Origin: a bacterium D16-76
GTDB lineage: Bacteria > Bacillota > Clostridia > Oscillospirales > Acutalibacteraceae
Length of the DNA stretch: 64,000 nucleotides
NCBI GenBank assembly: GCA_009917445.1
Contig: QZEE01000020.1
Coordinates: 1-64,000 of the forward strand
Reading direction: 5' to 3'
Shown: positions 14,181-22,083 of the stretch, one piece after another
Layout: the number at the start of each line of letters is the position of its first letter
How positions within the stretch are numbered: the stretch's first letter is position 1
The notes under the pieces: generated by a model
What the model saw: only the letters and a program-made list of their open reading frames with translations
The model's database searches: none
What the model was told of the DNA's origin: nothing
Position numbers and translations under genes: made by a program

Positions 14181-14852
14181 CTACCCCTCCTTTTTCTCTG
14201 CCGACGCGGCACACAAGCCATATACCTGCCGTGCCCCCGCGTCATAAAGGGCCTTGGCACACTGGCACAGGGTGGCCCCAGTGGTTACAATGTCGTCCAC
14301 CAGCAGCAGGGCCTTCCCCTCTGCCCCCGGCCCCGCCCGGTAAGCCCCTTTCACATTCTCCATCCGGGCCGCCCGGCCCAAACCATGCTGGCACTGGTTT
14401 TCCCGGGACTTTTCCAGCACCCCCAGCAGCGGCAGCCCCAAAGCCCTTGCCACGCTTTTCGCCAGCAGCCGGCCCTGGTCATACCCCCTGGCCCTGCGCC
14501 CCCGCTTAGACAGCGGCACATACGCCACCCCATCCAAATCAGCCCACGGCCCCGCCGCCCCGGCCGTAAACCGCCCCAGCTGGCCCGAAAGCCCCTTCTC
14601 CCCCATAAACTTATACCGGTGCATCGTCCGGCGGTACCCGCCCTGGTACAAGGCCGGGGCCCTAACCTCCAAGAACCGCCCGCCCTTTTCCAGCTGGAAA
14701 AGCCGCGGCTTCGGCGCCGCAGGCACAGGCCCGCAGCCCATGCAGCGAAAATCCCCAGGGCCCACAGCCCGCCCGCACCACAGGCACCGGGCCGGGAACA
14801 AAAGCAGCACCGCCCGTTCCCAAACCCCCGGCCGCCTTACATCCTTCCTCAA
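14181..14852 (-). CDS. ComF-family phosphoribosyltransferase-like protein
   Basis: The 223-residue protein has an N-terminal zinc knuckle (C-L-W-C-G, C-M-G-C) and a C-terminal phosphoribosyltransferase fold with the PRPP loop L-L-L-V-D-D-I-V-T-T-G-A-T. ComFC proteins support DNA uptake and replication-fork repair. The start is a TTG overlapping the malic enzyme stop, which is unusual but fits translational coupling. The K-R-R-R-x-R-G-Y-D-Q region common to the family appears as K-R-G-R-R-A-R-G-Y-D-Q. No other competence gene lies nearby. Confidence 0.85.
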   Translation of the reverse strand: MRKDVRRPGVWERAVLLLFPARCLWCGRAVGPGDFRCMGCGPVPAAPKPRLFQLEKGGRFLEVRAPALYQGGYRRTMHRYKFMGEKGLSGQLGRFTAGAAGPWADLDGVAYVPLSKRGRRARGYDQGRLLAKSVARALGLPLLGVLEKSRENQCQHGLGRAARMENVKGAYRAGPGAEGKALLLVDDIVTTGATLCQCAKALYDAGARQVYGLCAASAEKKEG

Positions 14853-16021
14853 ACCCGGGCCACGCCTGTGTCCCGGGCCGCCTGGGCCACCGCGGCCGCC
14901 ACAGCCGGGGCCACCTCCTTGTTAAAAGCCGAGGGGATAATATTGTCCTCCCGCAGCTCCTGCGGCGGTATCAAATCCGCCAGCGCCCGGGCCGCCGCCA
15001 CCTTCATGCCGTCGTTGATCTCCCTGGCCCGCACGTCCAGCGCCCCTCTGAAAATCCCCGGGAACGCCAGTACATTGTTGATCTGGTTGGCATAGTCCGA
15101 CCGGCCGGACCCCACCACCCGGGCCCCAGCCGCCAGCGCCTCCTCCGGGAAAATCTCCGGCGTGGGGTTGGCGCAGGCAAACACAATGGGGTCCTCAGCC
15201 ATGGCGCGCACCATATCCCCGGTCACGCACCCCGGCGCTGAAAATCCCATAAACACATCCGCGCCCTTTATCACCTCTGCCAAAGCCCCCCGTTTCTTCT
15301 GGGGATTCGTCTGGGCCGCCAGCTCCTGCTGGGCCGGGGTCAAGCCCTCCATGCCTTCCACCAGGGCCCCGGCCTTGTCGCACACCACCACGTTTTTCAA
15401 TCCCAATGCCATCAGCAGCCGGGTGCAGGCCGTGCCCGCGGCCCCCGCGCCGTTTACCACCGCCGACACCTCCTCAATCCCCCTGCCAGTCAGCCGCAGG
15501 GCGTTGATCATAGCCGCCACCGTCACCACAGCCGTGCCGTGCTGGTCGTCGTGGAAAACCGGTATGTCCAGCCGCTTTTTCAGCTCCGCTTCAATCTCAA
15601 AGCACCTGGGCGCGGCAATGTCCTCCAAATTGATGCCCCCAAAGGACCCGGCCAGCAGCTCCACTGTCCGCACAATCTCCCCCACGTCCTTGCTGCGCAC
15701 GCACAAGGGGAAGGCGTCCACCCCGGCAAAGGCTTTAAACAGGGCGCACTTGCCCTCCATCACCGGCATGCCCGCCTCGGGGCCGATGTCCCCCAAGCCC
15801 AGCACAGCCGTGCCGTCGGTGACCACCGCCACCAAATTCCCCCGCCGGGTGTATGTATAAGATAAATCCCTGTCCTTGGCAATCTCCAAGCAAGGCGCCG
15901 CCACCCCCGGGGTATACGCCACCGAAAGGTCGTCCTTGCCCTGTAGTGGGCAGGGTGTTTCCACCCGTATTTTGCCTTGCCATTCCTTGTGCATTTCCAA
16001 AGCTTTTGCCGCGTAGTCCAC
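14849..16021 (-). CDS. NAD(P)-dependent malic enzyme
   Basis: It converts malate to pyruvate, CO2 and NAD(P)H. The 390-residue length fits the short bacterial type without a phosphotransacetylase domain. Motifs include S-V-A-Y-T-P-G-V-A-A-P-C, the metal and active-site stretch V-F-H-D-D-Q-H-G-T-A, nucleotide-binding G-A-G-A-A-G-T-A, and F-A-C-A-N-P-T-P-E-I. A GTG at 16,021 is chosen because AAAGGAGG lies seven bases before it; the longer frame crosses the promoter. It starts the operon with comF and tcdA. Confidence 0.92.
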   Translation of the reverse strand: MDYAAKALEMHKEWQGKIRVETPCPLQGKDDLSVAYTPGVAAPCLEIAKDRDLSYTYTRRGNLVAVVTDGTAVLGLGDIGPEAGMPVMEGKCALFKAFAGVDAFPLCVRSKDVGEIVRTVELLAGSFGGINLEDIAAPRCFEIEAELKKRLDIPVFHDDQHGTAVVTVAAMINALRLTGRGIEEVSAVVNGAGAAGTACTRLLMALGLKNVVVCDKAGALVEGMEGLTPAQQELAAQTNPQKKRGALAEVIKGADVFMGFSAPGCVTGDMVRAMAEDPIVFACANPTPEIFPEEALAAGARVVGSGRSDYANQINNVLAFPGIFRGALDVRAREINDGMKVAAARALADLIPPQELREDNIIPSAFNKEVAPAVAAAVAQAARDTGVARV

Positions 16022-16072
16022 GTCGTTTCCTCCTTTGTTTTGCGAAAGTAAAAAGCGCCAATCTTTCCCTAA

Positions 16073-16101
16073 ATTATACCACAGCCCCACCGCAGAATCA
16101 A
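16073..16101 (-). promoter_or_regulatory. Sigma-A promoter of the malic enzyme operon
   Basis: On the minus strand TTGATT (16,101-16,096) and TATAAT (16,078-16,073) are 17 bases apart. TG-G before the -10 gives an extended form. The gene start is about 50 bases downstream. Confidence 0.8.
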
Positions 16102-16211
16102 TACAGCCGCCGCCTATCCCAAACATTGCCAGCAGCCCATTACGCGGTCAAGGGGCCTAACGCCGACCGCGTATGCCCGCCCCCTCCCACGTCCTCTTAT
16201 CCCCAAAACAC

Positions 16212-16240
16212 TTGATTTTCCCCCCAACCCGTGCCATAAT
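16212..16240 (+). promoter_or_regulatory. Sigma-A promoter of the HAD-mazG pair
   Basis: TTGATT and CATAAT are separated by 17 bases, and the gene begins 31 bases after the -10. It is divergent from the malic enzyme promoter. Confidence 0.7.
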
Positions 16241-16270
16241 AATAAAAAACACCCGAAAGGAGCCCCACCC

Positions 16271-16951
16271 ATGCCTCTCCCCTATAAAGCCTGCCTCTTC
16301 GACCTGGACGGCACCCTGGTGGACACCCTGCACTCCATTGCCTATTTCGGCAATAACGCCCTCAGCGCCTTTGCCCTGCCCCCCATCCCCGTACAAACCT
16401 ACAAACAGCTGGTAGGCAACGGCGCCGATGTCCTCATCCATCGCATGCTGAAAACCGTAAACGCCGACCTCCCCCCCGAAAAAGAAAAAGCCCTCCGCGC
16501 CGAATACGACCGCCTCTACGAATCCGACCCCCTGGCCCTGGCCGGCCCCTACCCCGGCCTGCCCGATGTACTGGAAAAACTCCACGCCCAAGGCCTGCGC
16601 CTGGGCGTCCTCTCCAACAAGCCCGACAACATGGCTCAATACGTCGCCCAGGCCTTTTACGGCCCCCTCTTAGACACCATCCGCGGCCAGCGCCCCCAAA
16701 CCCCCAAAAAGCCCGACCCCGCCGCCGCCCTGGAAATCTGCGCGGCCTGGGGCCTCCTCCCCGGGGATGTCCTCTACATCGGCGACAGCGGGGTAGACAT
16801 GCAGACCGGCCAAAACGCCGGCATGGACACCTGCGGCGTCCTCTGGGGCTTCCGCACCGAAGAAGAGCTCCGCGCCCACGGGGCCAAATACTTAGCCGGC
16901 GACCCCGCCCAGCTGGAAGCCGCCGCCACAGGGAAAGGAAGGAAAGCATGA
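16271..16951 (+). CDS. HAD-family phosphatase, phosphoglycolate phosphatase-like
   Basis: All four HAD motifs are present in 226 residues: nucleophile D-L-D-G-T-L-V-D near residue 10, the S-N-K-P threonine/serine motif, K-K-P-D-P lysine, and G-D-S-G-V-D acid pair. The cap domain after motif 1 (L-V-G-N-G-A-D) is like that of Gph, which clears 2-phosphoglycolate from DNA repair. Other small phosphoesters are possible. GAAAGGAG precedes the ATG by eight bases. The stop overlaps the mazG ATG, suggesting joint nucleotide or metabolite housekeeping. Confidence 0.88.
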   Translation: MPLPYKACLFDLDGTLVDTLHSIAYFGNNALSAFALPPIPVQTYKQLVGNGADVLIHRMLKTVNADLPPEKEKALRAEYDRLYESDPLALAGPYPGLPDVLEKLHAQGLRLGVLSNKPDNMAQYVAQAFYGPLLDTIRGQRPQTPKKPDPAAALEICAAWGLLPGDVLYIGDSGVDMQTGQNAGMDTCGVLWGFRTEEELRAHGAKYLAGDPAQLEAAATGKGRKA

Positions 16952-17274
16952 GCCAATTCGGATTCCACGATATGCAGGCCATTCAAAAGGAGCTGCAGGA
17001 AAAATACCAGGCCAAGTGGGGCGGCCTAAACCCCCGCAAAGGCCGCGATTCCCTCTTGTGGATGATGATAGAAGCCGGCGAAGCCGCCGACGTCATTAAA
17101 AAACTGGGCGACCAGTCCATCCTGGAAAACCCCGAGACCCGCCGCCACTTTATCGAGGAAATGTGCGACGTCATGATGTATTTCAACGACACCCTCCTCT
17201 GCTACGCCATCACCCCCGAGGAAGTGGAGGAAGCCTACAAAGAAAAGCACAAAAGGAACATGTCCCGCTGGTAA
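16948..17274 (+). CDS. MazG-like nucleotide pyrophosphohydrolase
   Basis: The 108-residue single-domain protein has the MazG metal motif: E-A-G-E-A-A-D near residues 42-48 and E-E-M-C-D-V-M-M-Y-F-N-D near 70-82. These all-alpha enzymes hydrolyse unwanted nucleoside triphosphates to monophosphates. It overlaps the HAD gene by ATGA and has AAGGAAGG just upstream. The length suits the short dimeric group rather than the two-domain MazG of E. coli. Confidence 0.85.
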   Translation: MSQFGFHDMQAIQKELQEKYQAKWGGLNPRKGRDSLLWMMIEAGEAADVIKKLGDQSILENPETRRHFIEEMCDVMMYFNDTLLCYAITPEEVEEAYKEKHKRNMSRW

Positions 17275-17417
17275 GCGCAGCCAGGCCATTGTCTCCGGCA
17301 AATCCCCCCGGCCCTTAAGTTTTCCATAAACATGTCCGATATATTCTATAGACGGGGGCAGCCTGGAAAATCCCCCCTCAAAAAGATTCATAAAAGCACC
17401 TGCCCGCCGTCACATGG

Positions 17418-17514
17418 TTTTCACAAAGACAGGGGATAATAAAGGCACAGCAAGAGAAAAGCTGTAAGCACAGTCCTAAATAGAGGACCCCCAAGAATAA
17501 GTATCTTTGTGAAA
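17418..17514 (+). promoter_or_regulatory. Structured leader before htrA, with a stem reaching the ribosome site
   Basis: TTTTCACAAAGA (17,418-17,429) is complementary to TCTTTGTGAAA (17,504-17,514), whose end overlaps the first A bases of the AAAGGAG ribosome site. Between them is a small hairpin GTCCT/AGGAC. If transcription starts upstream, the leader could fold and reduce ribosome access. No known riboswitch class or CIRCE operator was recognised. Confidence 0.4.
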
Positions 17515-17527
17515 GGAGCGGTGGTTT

Positions 17528-18997
17528 ATGTATTCCCCGTATGACGATCAAAACAAAAACATCCCCAGCCCCACCTCCGATATAGGGCAGGAGAAACCCC
17601 AGGACGCCCAGCCCGCCGCGTCAAATACCCATACCGGCGCTTACCCCTACACAACCCAGACAGCCGGCCAGCCCTACTATACCCAGCCCGTCCAGCCCCC
17701 TGCCCAGCCCACCCAGTATACCTGGGGCACAGCCCAGCCGGCGGGCCCCTACTACGGCGGGCCCCAGCCGGTAAAGCCGAAAAAAGAGAAAAAGCGCGGC
17801 GGCAAATTCGCCCTGCGCCTGCTGGCGGCGGTGCTGTGCTGCGCGGTGGTGTCCCTGGGCTCGGTGGGCGTGTTCGCGGCGCTTATCCAAAACGGCATCG
17901 TCGCCGTAGAAAGCCCTGAAGGCGCCCAGGCCACAGCGGCCTTTACCCTGTACAAGCTGGAAAACGCCGCCCAAAAAGCCTCCCCCACCGCCACCGTCGG
18001 GGCCATGACCTCCCAGGAGGTCGCCCAAAAGCTCATCCCCTCGGTGGTGTGCGTGCAGAATTATCAAATCAGCCAGCAGAACATCTTCTTTGGCGGCTTA
18101 GAGTACGCCCCCGCCGAAGGCGCCGAGGTCTCCCCGGCTGGGGAGGGCTCCGGCATCATCTTCTCCAAAGACGGCTATATCGTCACCAACCAGCACGTCA
18201 TTGACGGCGCCACCAATATCAAGGTCGTCACCCATGACGGCATGTCTTACGAAGCCCAGCTCATCGGCGAAGACACCCAGACCGATCTGGCCGTGCTGAA
18301 AATCACCACAGACGACGAATTGACCCCCGCAGACTTTGGCTCCTCAGAAGACCTGCAGGTCACCGACACCGTCATGGCCATCGGCAACCCCGGCGGCATC
18401 CAGCTCAATTCCAGTGTGACTATGGGCTACGTCTCCGCCCTGAACCGCCAAATCACCAACAGCGACACCGGCTTTACCATGGAGTGCATCCAGACCGACG
18501 CCGCCATCAACCCCGGCAACTCCGGCGGCGCCCTGGTCGATATGAACGGCCATGTAGTAGGCATCAACTCTTCTAAAATCGTGGCCACCGGCTATGAGGG
18601 CCTGGGGTTTGCCATCCCCTCCGACACCGTGCAGCCCATTGTCTCCGACCTGATCGAGTACGGCTACGTAAAAGACCGTGCCGCCCTGGGCATCTCGGTG
18701 CAGTATATAGACCGCATGCTGGCCATGTGGAACGGCCTGACCCCCGGCTGCTATGTCTACGACCTGACTACGGAAAACGCCCGTAACTCCGGCCTGCGGC
18801 AAGGGGACGCCATTACCGCCATAGACGACACCCAGATCACATCCAGCAATACGATCTCGGCTTTCTTAGCCACCAAAAAGCCCGGCGACACCGTCACCCT
18901 CACCGTAAACCGGGCCACAACCGGCGAATCCGATCTGGAGATCCAACTGGTACTCTCCGAAAACTCCGGCGTTTCGGCCAGCCGTAAAGACCAATAA
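17528..18997 (+). CDS. HtrA/DegP-type membrane serine protease with PDZ domain
   Basis: The 489-residue protein has a Pro/Gln/Tyr-rich cytoplasmic tail (1-80), a basic patch, one membrane helix (95-119), a trypsin-like domain and a C-terminal PDZ domain (about 390-475). The catalytic triad is His223 (T-N-Q-H-V-I), Asp253 (T-D-L-A-V-L-K) and Ser332 (N-P-G-N-S-G-G-A-L). It degrades misfolded proteins outside the membrane, like B. subtilis HtrA/YvtA proteins. AAAGGAG lies nine bases before the ATG and may be partly masked by the leader stem. It is a single-gene unit. Confidence 0.92.
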   Translation: MYSPYDDQNKNIPSPTSDIGQEKPQDAQPAASNTHTGAYPYTTQTAGQPYYTQPVQPPAQPTQYTWGTAQPAGPYYGGPQPVKPKKEKKRGGKFALRLLAAVLCCAVVSLGSVGVFAALIQNGIVAVESPEGAQATAAFTLYKLENAAQKASPTATVGAMTSQEVAQKLIPSVVCVQNYQISQQNIFFGGLEYAPAEGAEVSPAGEGSGIIFSKDGYIVTNQHVIDGATNIKVVTHDGMSYEAQLIGEDTQTDLAVLKITTDDELTPADFGSSEDLQVTDTVMAIGNPGGIQLNSSVTMGYVSALNRQITNSDTGFTMECIQTDAAINPGNSGGALVDMNGHVVGINSSKIVATGYEGLGFAIPSDTVQPIVSDLIEYGYVKDRAALGISVQYIDRMLAMWNGLTPGCYVYDLTTENARNSGLRQGDAITAIDDTQITSSNTISAFLATKKPGDTVTLTVNRATTGESDLEIQLVLSENSGVSASRKDQ

Positions 18998-19111
18998 CGC
19001 GTACAAGTTTTCTTTTTCATAAATCTCCTTTTTCAAGCAGGGGGCCGGCGCGCAAGCGTTGGCCCTTTGCTTGTTCCAAAGCCCGCAAATTTTCACGAAA
19101 GGTTGAGAAAC

Positions 19112-19600
19112 ATGGACGCCATCTACCACATCGCCACAAAAGAGGAATTTGCCCGCCTGTGGCAAAAGAACATCCATAACAACCCCGGCGACCCCCGCTG
19201 GCCCCAGTGGGCCCGGGACTACGCCGCCTACGTAGAAAAAGGCATGGCCGTAACCTTTGCCGCCGTGCTGGGCGGCGAGCCCGTAGGCGAAGCCACGCTC
19301 CTGCTTTCCCCGGCCTGCAAGGCCGTTGGGGGCCGCACACAGCTGGCCGACGGCCAAACCGTGGCAAACGTAAACGCCCTGCGCATGGAAAAAAGCTGGG
19401 AGGGCCAGGGCCACATGTCCCGGCTGGTAAAAGAGCTGGAAAGCTACGCCCGCACCCAGGGCCTGCGGGCCCTCACCATCGGTGTAGACGCCTGGGAGAC
19501 CCGCAACCTGGCCATTTACCTGCACTGGGGCTACACCACCTACGTAATGGCCGAGGAGGAAGCCGGCGGCCCCGTGCTCTACTACCAAAAGATGCTCTAA
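19112..19600 (+). CDS. GNAT-family N-acetyltransferase
   Basis: The 162-residue protein has the GNAT core: a strand with G-G-E-P-V-G-E-A-T, an acetyl-CoA loop of altered form (E-K-S-W-E-G-Q-G-H-M-S-R-L-V), and a late helix L-A-I-Y-L-H-W-G-Y-T-T-Y. The loop keeps Q/R-x-x-G-x-G/A only loosely. ATG 19,112 is chosen by the family start and nearby AAGGTTGAG, not a strong site. Substrate cannot be predicted. A clear terminator follows, so it is monocistronic. Confidence 0.8.
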   Translation: MDAIYHIATKEEFARLWQKNIHNNPGDPRWPQWARDYAAYVEKGMAVTFAAVLGGEPVGEATLLLSPACKAVGGRTQLADGQTVANVNALRMEKSWEGQGHMSRLVKELESYARTQGLRALTIGVDAWETRNLAIYLHWGYTTYVMAEEEAGGPVLYYQKML

Positions 19601-19612
19601 AACAACCAAACA

Positions 19613-19643
19613 GCGGCCAGGGCGTACCCGGCCGCTTTTTTTT
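19613..19643 (+). terminator. Rho-independent terminator after the GNAT gene
   Basis: GCGGCC and GGCCGC form the stem base with further GGG/CCC pairing around the loop, followed by eight T residues. It separates the GNAT gene from the ytrA-like promoter only 20 bases on. Confidence 0.9.
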
Positions 19644-19663
19644 CAAAAAAACCGCCGCCCCCC

Positions 19664-19692
19664 TTGACAACCCCGGGAAGCGGTGGTATACT
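19664..19692 (+). promoter_or_regulatory. Consensus sigma-A promoter of the ytrA-ABC operon
   Basis: A perfect -35 TTGACA and -10 TATACT are separated by 17 bases. The operator dyad begins ten bases downstream, so a bound repressor would sit over the transcription start. Confidence 0.88.
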
Positions 19693-19701
19693 ACCACCAT
19701 A

Positions 19702-19723
19702 GTTAATTACTCAAGTAGTTAAC
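19702..19723. promoter_or_regulatory. Probable GntR/YtrA operator
   Basis: GTTAATTACT and AGTAGTTAAC form a near-perfect dyad around CA, with one mismatched pair in the arms. It covers the predicted transcription start of the operon, as expected for autorepression by its first gene. Confidence 0.75.
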
Positions 19724-19745
19724 CGCTCAAGAAAGGAGGCGTACC

Positions 19746-20129
19746 ATGCTCAAGGTGGATATGAACAGTGAAAAACCCATCTTTATACAGATTGCGGAAG
19801 GCTTAGAAGACGCCATCCTCTCCGGCGCCCTGGACGAAGGCGGCCAGCTGCCCTCTATTACCGAGCTCTCCGTCCAGTACACCATCAACCCCGCCACCGC
19901 CCTCAAGGGCATAAACCTTTTGGTAGACCAGGGTGCGGCTTACAAAAAGCGCGGCGTGGGCATGTTTGTGGCACAGGGCGCCCGGGCCCTGCTGCAAAAA
20001 AAGCGCCAGGGCGATTTTTCCGCCCGCTTCGTGGCCCCTATGGCCGCCGAGGCAAAACGCCTGGGCCTGCCCCGGCAGGAACTGATGGATATGGTCGCGC
20101 TGGAATGGGACAGCGCCGAGAAAGGATGA
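19746..20129 (+). CDS. YtrA-type GntR transcriptional repressor
   Basis: The 127-residue protein has a GntR winged helix-turn-helix (residues 10-75, including Q-I-A-E-G-L-E-D-A-I and L-P-S-I-T-E-L-S) and a short helical C-terminus, which is the YtrA subgroup layout. AAAGGAGG precedes the ATG by six bases. It sits directly behind a consensus promoter with a dyad and overlaps the next ABC ATPase gene by ATGA. Repressors of this class control adjacent ABC transporters and often respond to cell-wall antibiotics or peptides. The inducer here is unknown. Confidence 0.88.
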   Translation: MLKVDMNSEKPIFIQIAEGLEDAILSGALDEGGQLPSITELSVQYTINPATALKGINLLVDQGAAYKKRGVGMFVAQGARALLQKKRQGDFSARFVAPMAAEAKRLGLPRQELMDMVALEWDSAEKG

Positions 20130-20986
20130 ACCCTATGGCTATCAAAACACAAAACCTTACCAAACGCTTTGGCCTGGTGCAGGCCCTGCAGGGGGTCAGC
20201 ATTACCCTGGAAGAAAAAAAGATCTATGGCCTGCTGGGCCGCAACGGGGCCGGCAAGTCCACCCTGTTAAACATCCTCACCGGCCGCCTTTTTGCCGATG
20301 AGGGCGCCGTCACCATCGACGGCGAAAACGCCATTGAAAACGACCGCGCCCAGGGCAAGGTCTTCCTGATGAGCGAGAAGACCCTCCACCCCGATTCCAT
20401 GCGGGTGCGCCAGGCCTTCCGCTGGGCCCAAACCTTTTACCCCGGCTTTGACCAGGGCCAGGCCCTCTCCCTCTCCGGCGACTTCGGCCTCAGCACCAAC
20501 GCCAGGATATCCGGCCTTTCCACCGGCTACCATTCCATTTTCAAGCTGGTGCTGGCCCTGTCCGTCAACACCCCCTACGTGCTTTTAGACGAGCCCATCT
20601 TAGGCCTGGACGCCAACCACCGGGAACTCTTTTACAAGCGCCTCCTGGAAAAATACGCTGCCGCCCCCTTTACCGTCGTGCTCTCCACCCACCTCATCGA
20701 AGAAGTGGCCAGCCTGGTCGAAGACGTGATTATTATCAAGGACGGCCAGGTCCTCCGCCAGGAATCCCGTGACTCCCTGCTCTCCCAGGGCTACACCGTC
20801 TCCGGCGGCGCCGCCGCGGTAGACGCCTACATCCAGGGCCGCCGCGTGCTGGGCATAGACGCCTTAGGCGGCCTGCGCACCGCCTACATCCAGGGCTCCC
20901 CCGACAAATCCGCCCCATCCGCCCAAGACCTGGAGTTCGGCCCCATGGACCTGCAAAAGCTCTTCATCCAGCTTACCAACTCCTAG
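20126..20986 (+). CDS. ABC transporter ATPase with a G-L-S-T-G signature
   Basis: The 286-residue ATPase has Walker A G-L-L-G-R-N-G-A-G-K-S-T, Walker B Y-V-L-L-D-E-P and switch histidine in S-T-H-L-I-E-E. The signature reads I-S-G-L-S-T-G-Y-H-S, so the second canonical G of L-S-G-G is changed to T. This variant occurs in YtrB-like and some ABC-2 ATPases and may still work. Its first ATG overlaps the repressor stop; a second ATG at 20,135 is also possible. The permease is 240 bases downstream after a hairpin-rich gap. Confidence 0.88.
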   Translation: MNPMAIKTQNLTKRFGLVQALQGVSITLEEKKIYGLLGRNGAGKSTLLNILTGRLFADEGAVTIDGENAIENDRAQGKVFLMSEKTLHPDSMRVRQAFRWAQTFYPGFDQGQALSLSGDFGLSTNARISGLSTGYHSIFKLVLALSVNTPYVLLDEPILGLDANHRELFYKRLLEKYAAAPFTVVLSTHLIEEVASLVEDVIIIKDGQVLRQESRDSLLSQGYTVSGGAAAVDAYIQGRRVLGIDALGGLRTAYIQGSPDKSAPSAQDLEFGPMDLQKLFIQLTNS

Positions 20987-21035
20987 CCTCCGGCAAGACC
21001 TTGGGGCGCCGGTCTCGCCTGGTCTCGTCTGCCGA

Positions 21036-21113
21036 CTCGGTCGGGTCAGAACGGTCCCCACTGGGGACCTTCCCCGGCTCGGTCGGTTCGCAGATTGTCT
21101 GCCACTGGCAGAC
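21036..21113 (+). repeat. Duplicated hairpin unit between the ABC genes
   Basis: CTCGGTCGG occurs at 21,036 and 21,078. Each copy is followed by a perfect 7-pair hairpin with an ACT loop: GGTCCCC/GGGGACC at 21,053-21,069 and GTCTGCC/GGCAGAC at 21,097-21,113. The two stems have different sequence but remain paired, which suggests selection on the fold. Confidence 0.65.
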
Positions 21114-21229
21114 GCTCACCCCAATCCCCGCTTAGGGCCCAGCCCTAAGAACCCACCCCGTGTGCCATGTGCGCCTTTGAAACCTTCGCACTCTTTTTAA
21201 ATCGATTCTCTTTGAGAGGGGTATTACCT

Positions 21230-22021
21230 ATGAAAATTAAACCGTCAATCCGCTACCAGCTCCACGACCAGCGCCTTTCCTTCCTGGTCTACTATGGCGT
21301 TATGGTAGGCATGATTTTGTTAAACCTCCTGTTCCTCCCCTTTGCCGGTGGCTCCGACCTCCGCATTACCTCCGGCGGCATTACCGCCGTCACCTCCATC
21401 TTCTTTTTTATCGTGGGCCTCTGCTCTTTTAAAGACCCCTTCCTGCTGGGGCTTCAGCACGGCATCTCCCGCCGCAGCCAGTTTTTGGCCCGCTTAGCGT
21501 CCATGGGCATCGGGTGCGCTTTCTTGGCCCTGGCCGACGAAATCTACACCCTGCTTGTCGCCCTGCTAAAGATTCCCTTCCCCAACAGCTTTTTTGCCTT
21601 TTCCCTATATGAGATGGTCTACGGCGGCTCCACAGGCACGAAGCTCTCCCTTGGCCTGATGGATGAAGCCACCGCCGCCACCTCCCATACCGCCCTCATG
21701 ACCATCCTGCTCTCCATCGTCTTCAGCTTTTTCGTGCTGCTGGTTTTCAACTCCTTCGGCTACCTGGTCACCACCCTCAACTACCGCCTGGGCAAAACCG
21801 GCAAAATCATCCTCTGGTGCGGCTGGCCGGCCCTGCTCATGGCCAGCGGTGTGCTTTTCGATGCCAACCCCCGGCTGGAATCGGCCCTGGCCGCCTTCAT
21901 GGTCAATTTGGCAAGGCTCTGCTTTTCCACCCTGCCCCGCATGTGCTTGACCTGCCTGCTCCTCACCGCCCTTTTCTCAGCCCTCACCTGGCTTCTTATG
22001 CGCCGGGCCAACGCCAAATAA
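21230..22021 (+). CDS. Polytopic membrane protein, likely ABC permease partner
   Basis: The 263-residue protein has about six hydrophobic segments (for example V-G-M-I-L-L-N-L-L-F-L near the start and L-T-C-L-L-L-T-A-L-F-S at the end). No diagnostic family motif is recognised. Its place behind the ytrA-like repressor and ATPase makes it the likely membrane subunit. ATG 21,230 follows GAGAGGGG by eight bases; the longer frame lacks a ribosome site. A 240-base gap with hairpins before it may reduce its level relative to the ATPase. Confidence 0.7.
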   Translation: MKIKPSIRYQLHDQRLSFLVYYGVMVGMILLNLLFLPFAGGSDLRITSGGITAVTSIFFFIVGLCSFKDPFLLGLQHGISRRSQFLARLASMGIGCAFLALADEIYTLLVALLKIPFPNSFFAFSLYEMVYGGSTGTKLSLGLMDEATAATSHTALMTILLSIVFSFFVLLVFNSFGYLVTTLNYRLGKTGKIILWCGWPALLMASGVLFDANPRLESALAAFMVNLARLCFSTLPRMCLTCLLLTALFSALTWLLMRRANAK

Positions 22022-22026
22022 AAAAA

Positions 22027-22083
22027 GCGGGCAGACTGCCTGCCCACCCAAAAACGGCCTGCCACCCGGCGGGCCGCTTTTTT
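22027..22083. terminator. Convergent terminator region between the ABC permease and sfsA
   Basis: GGGCAG/CTGCCC at 22,029-22,045 is followed by a stronger stem CGGCCTGCC/GGCGGGCCG at 22,055-22,077 flanked by A4-5 on one side and T6 on the other. It can terminate both the plus-strand operon and the minus-strand sfsA. Confidence 0.75.

Noticed and set aside
17275-17527. A CIRCE heat-shock operator before htrA
   Set aside because: The TTAGCACTC-N9-GAGTGCTAA pattern is absent; only the long-range TTTTCACAAAGA/TCTTTGTGAAA pairing is seen.
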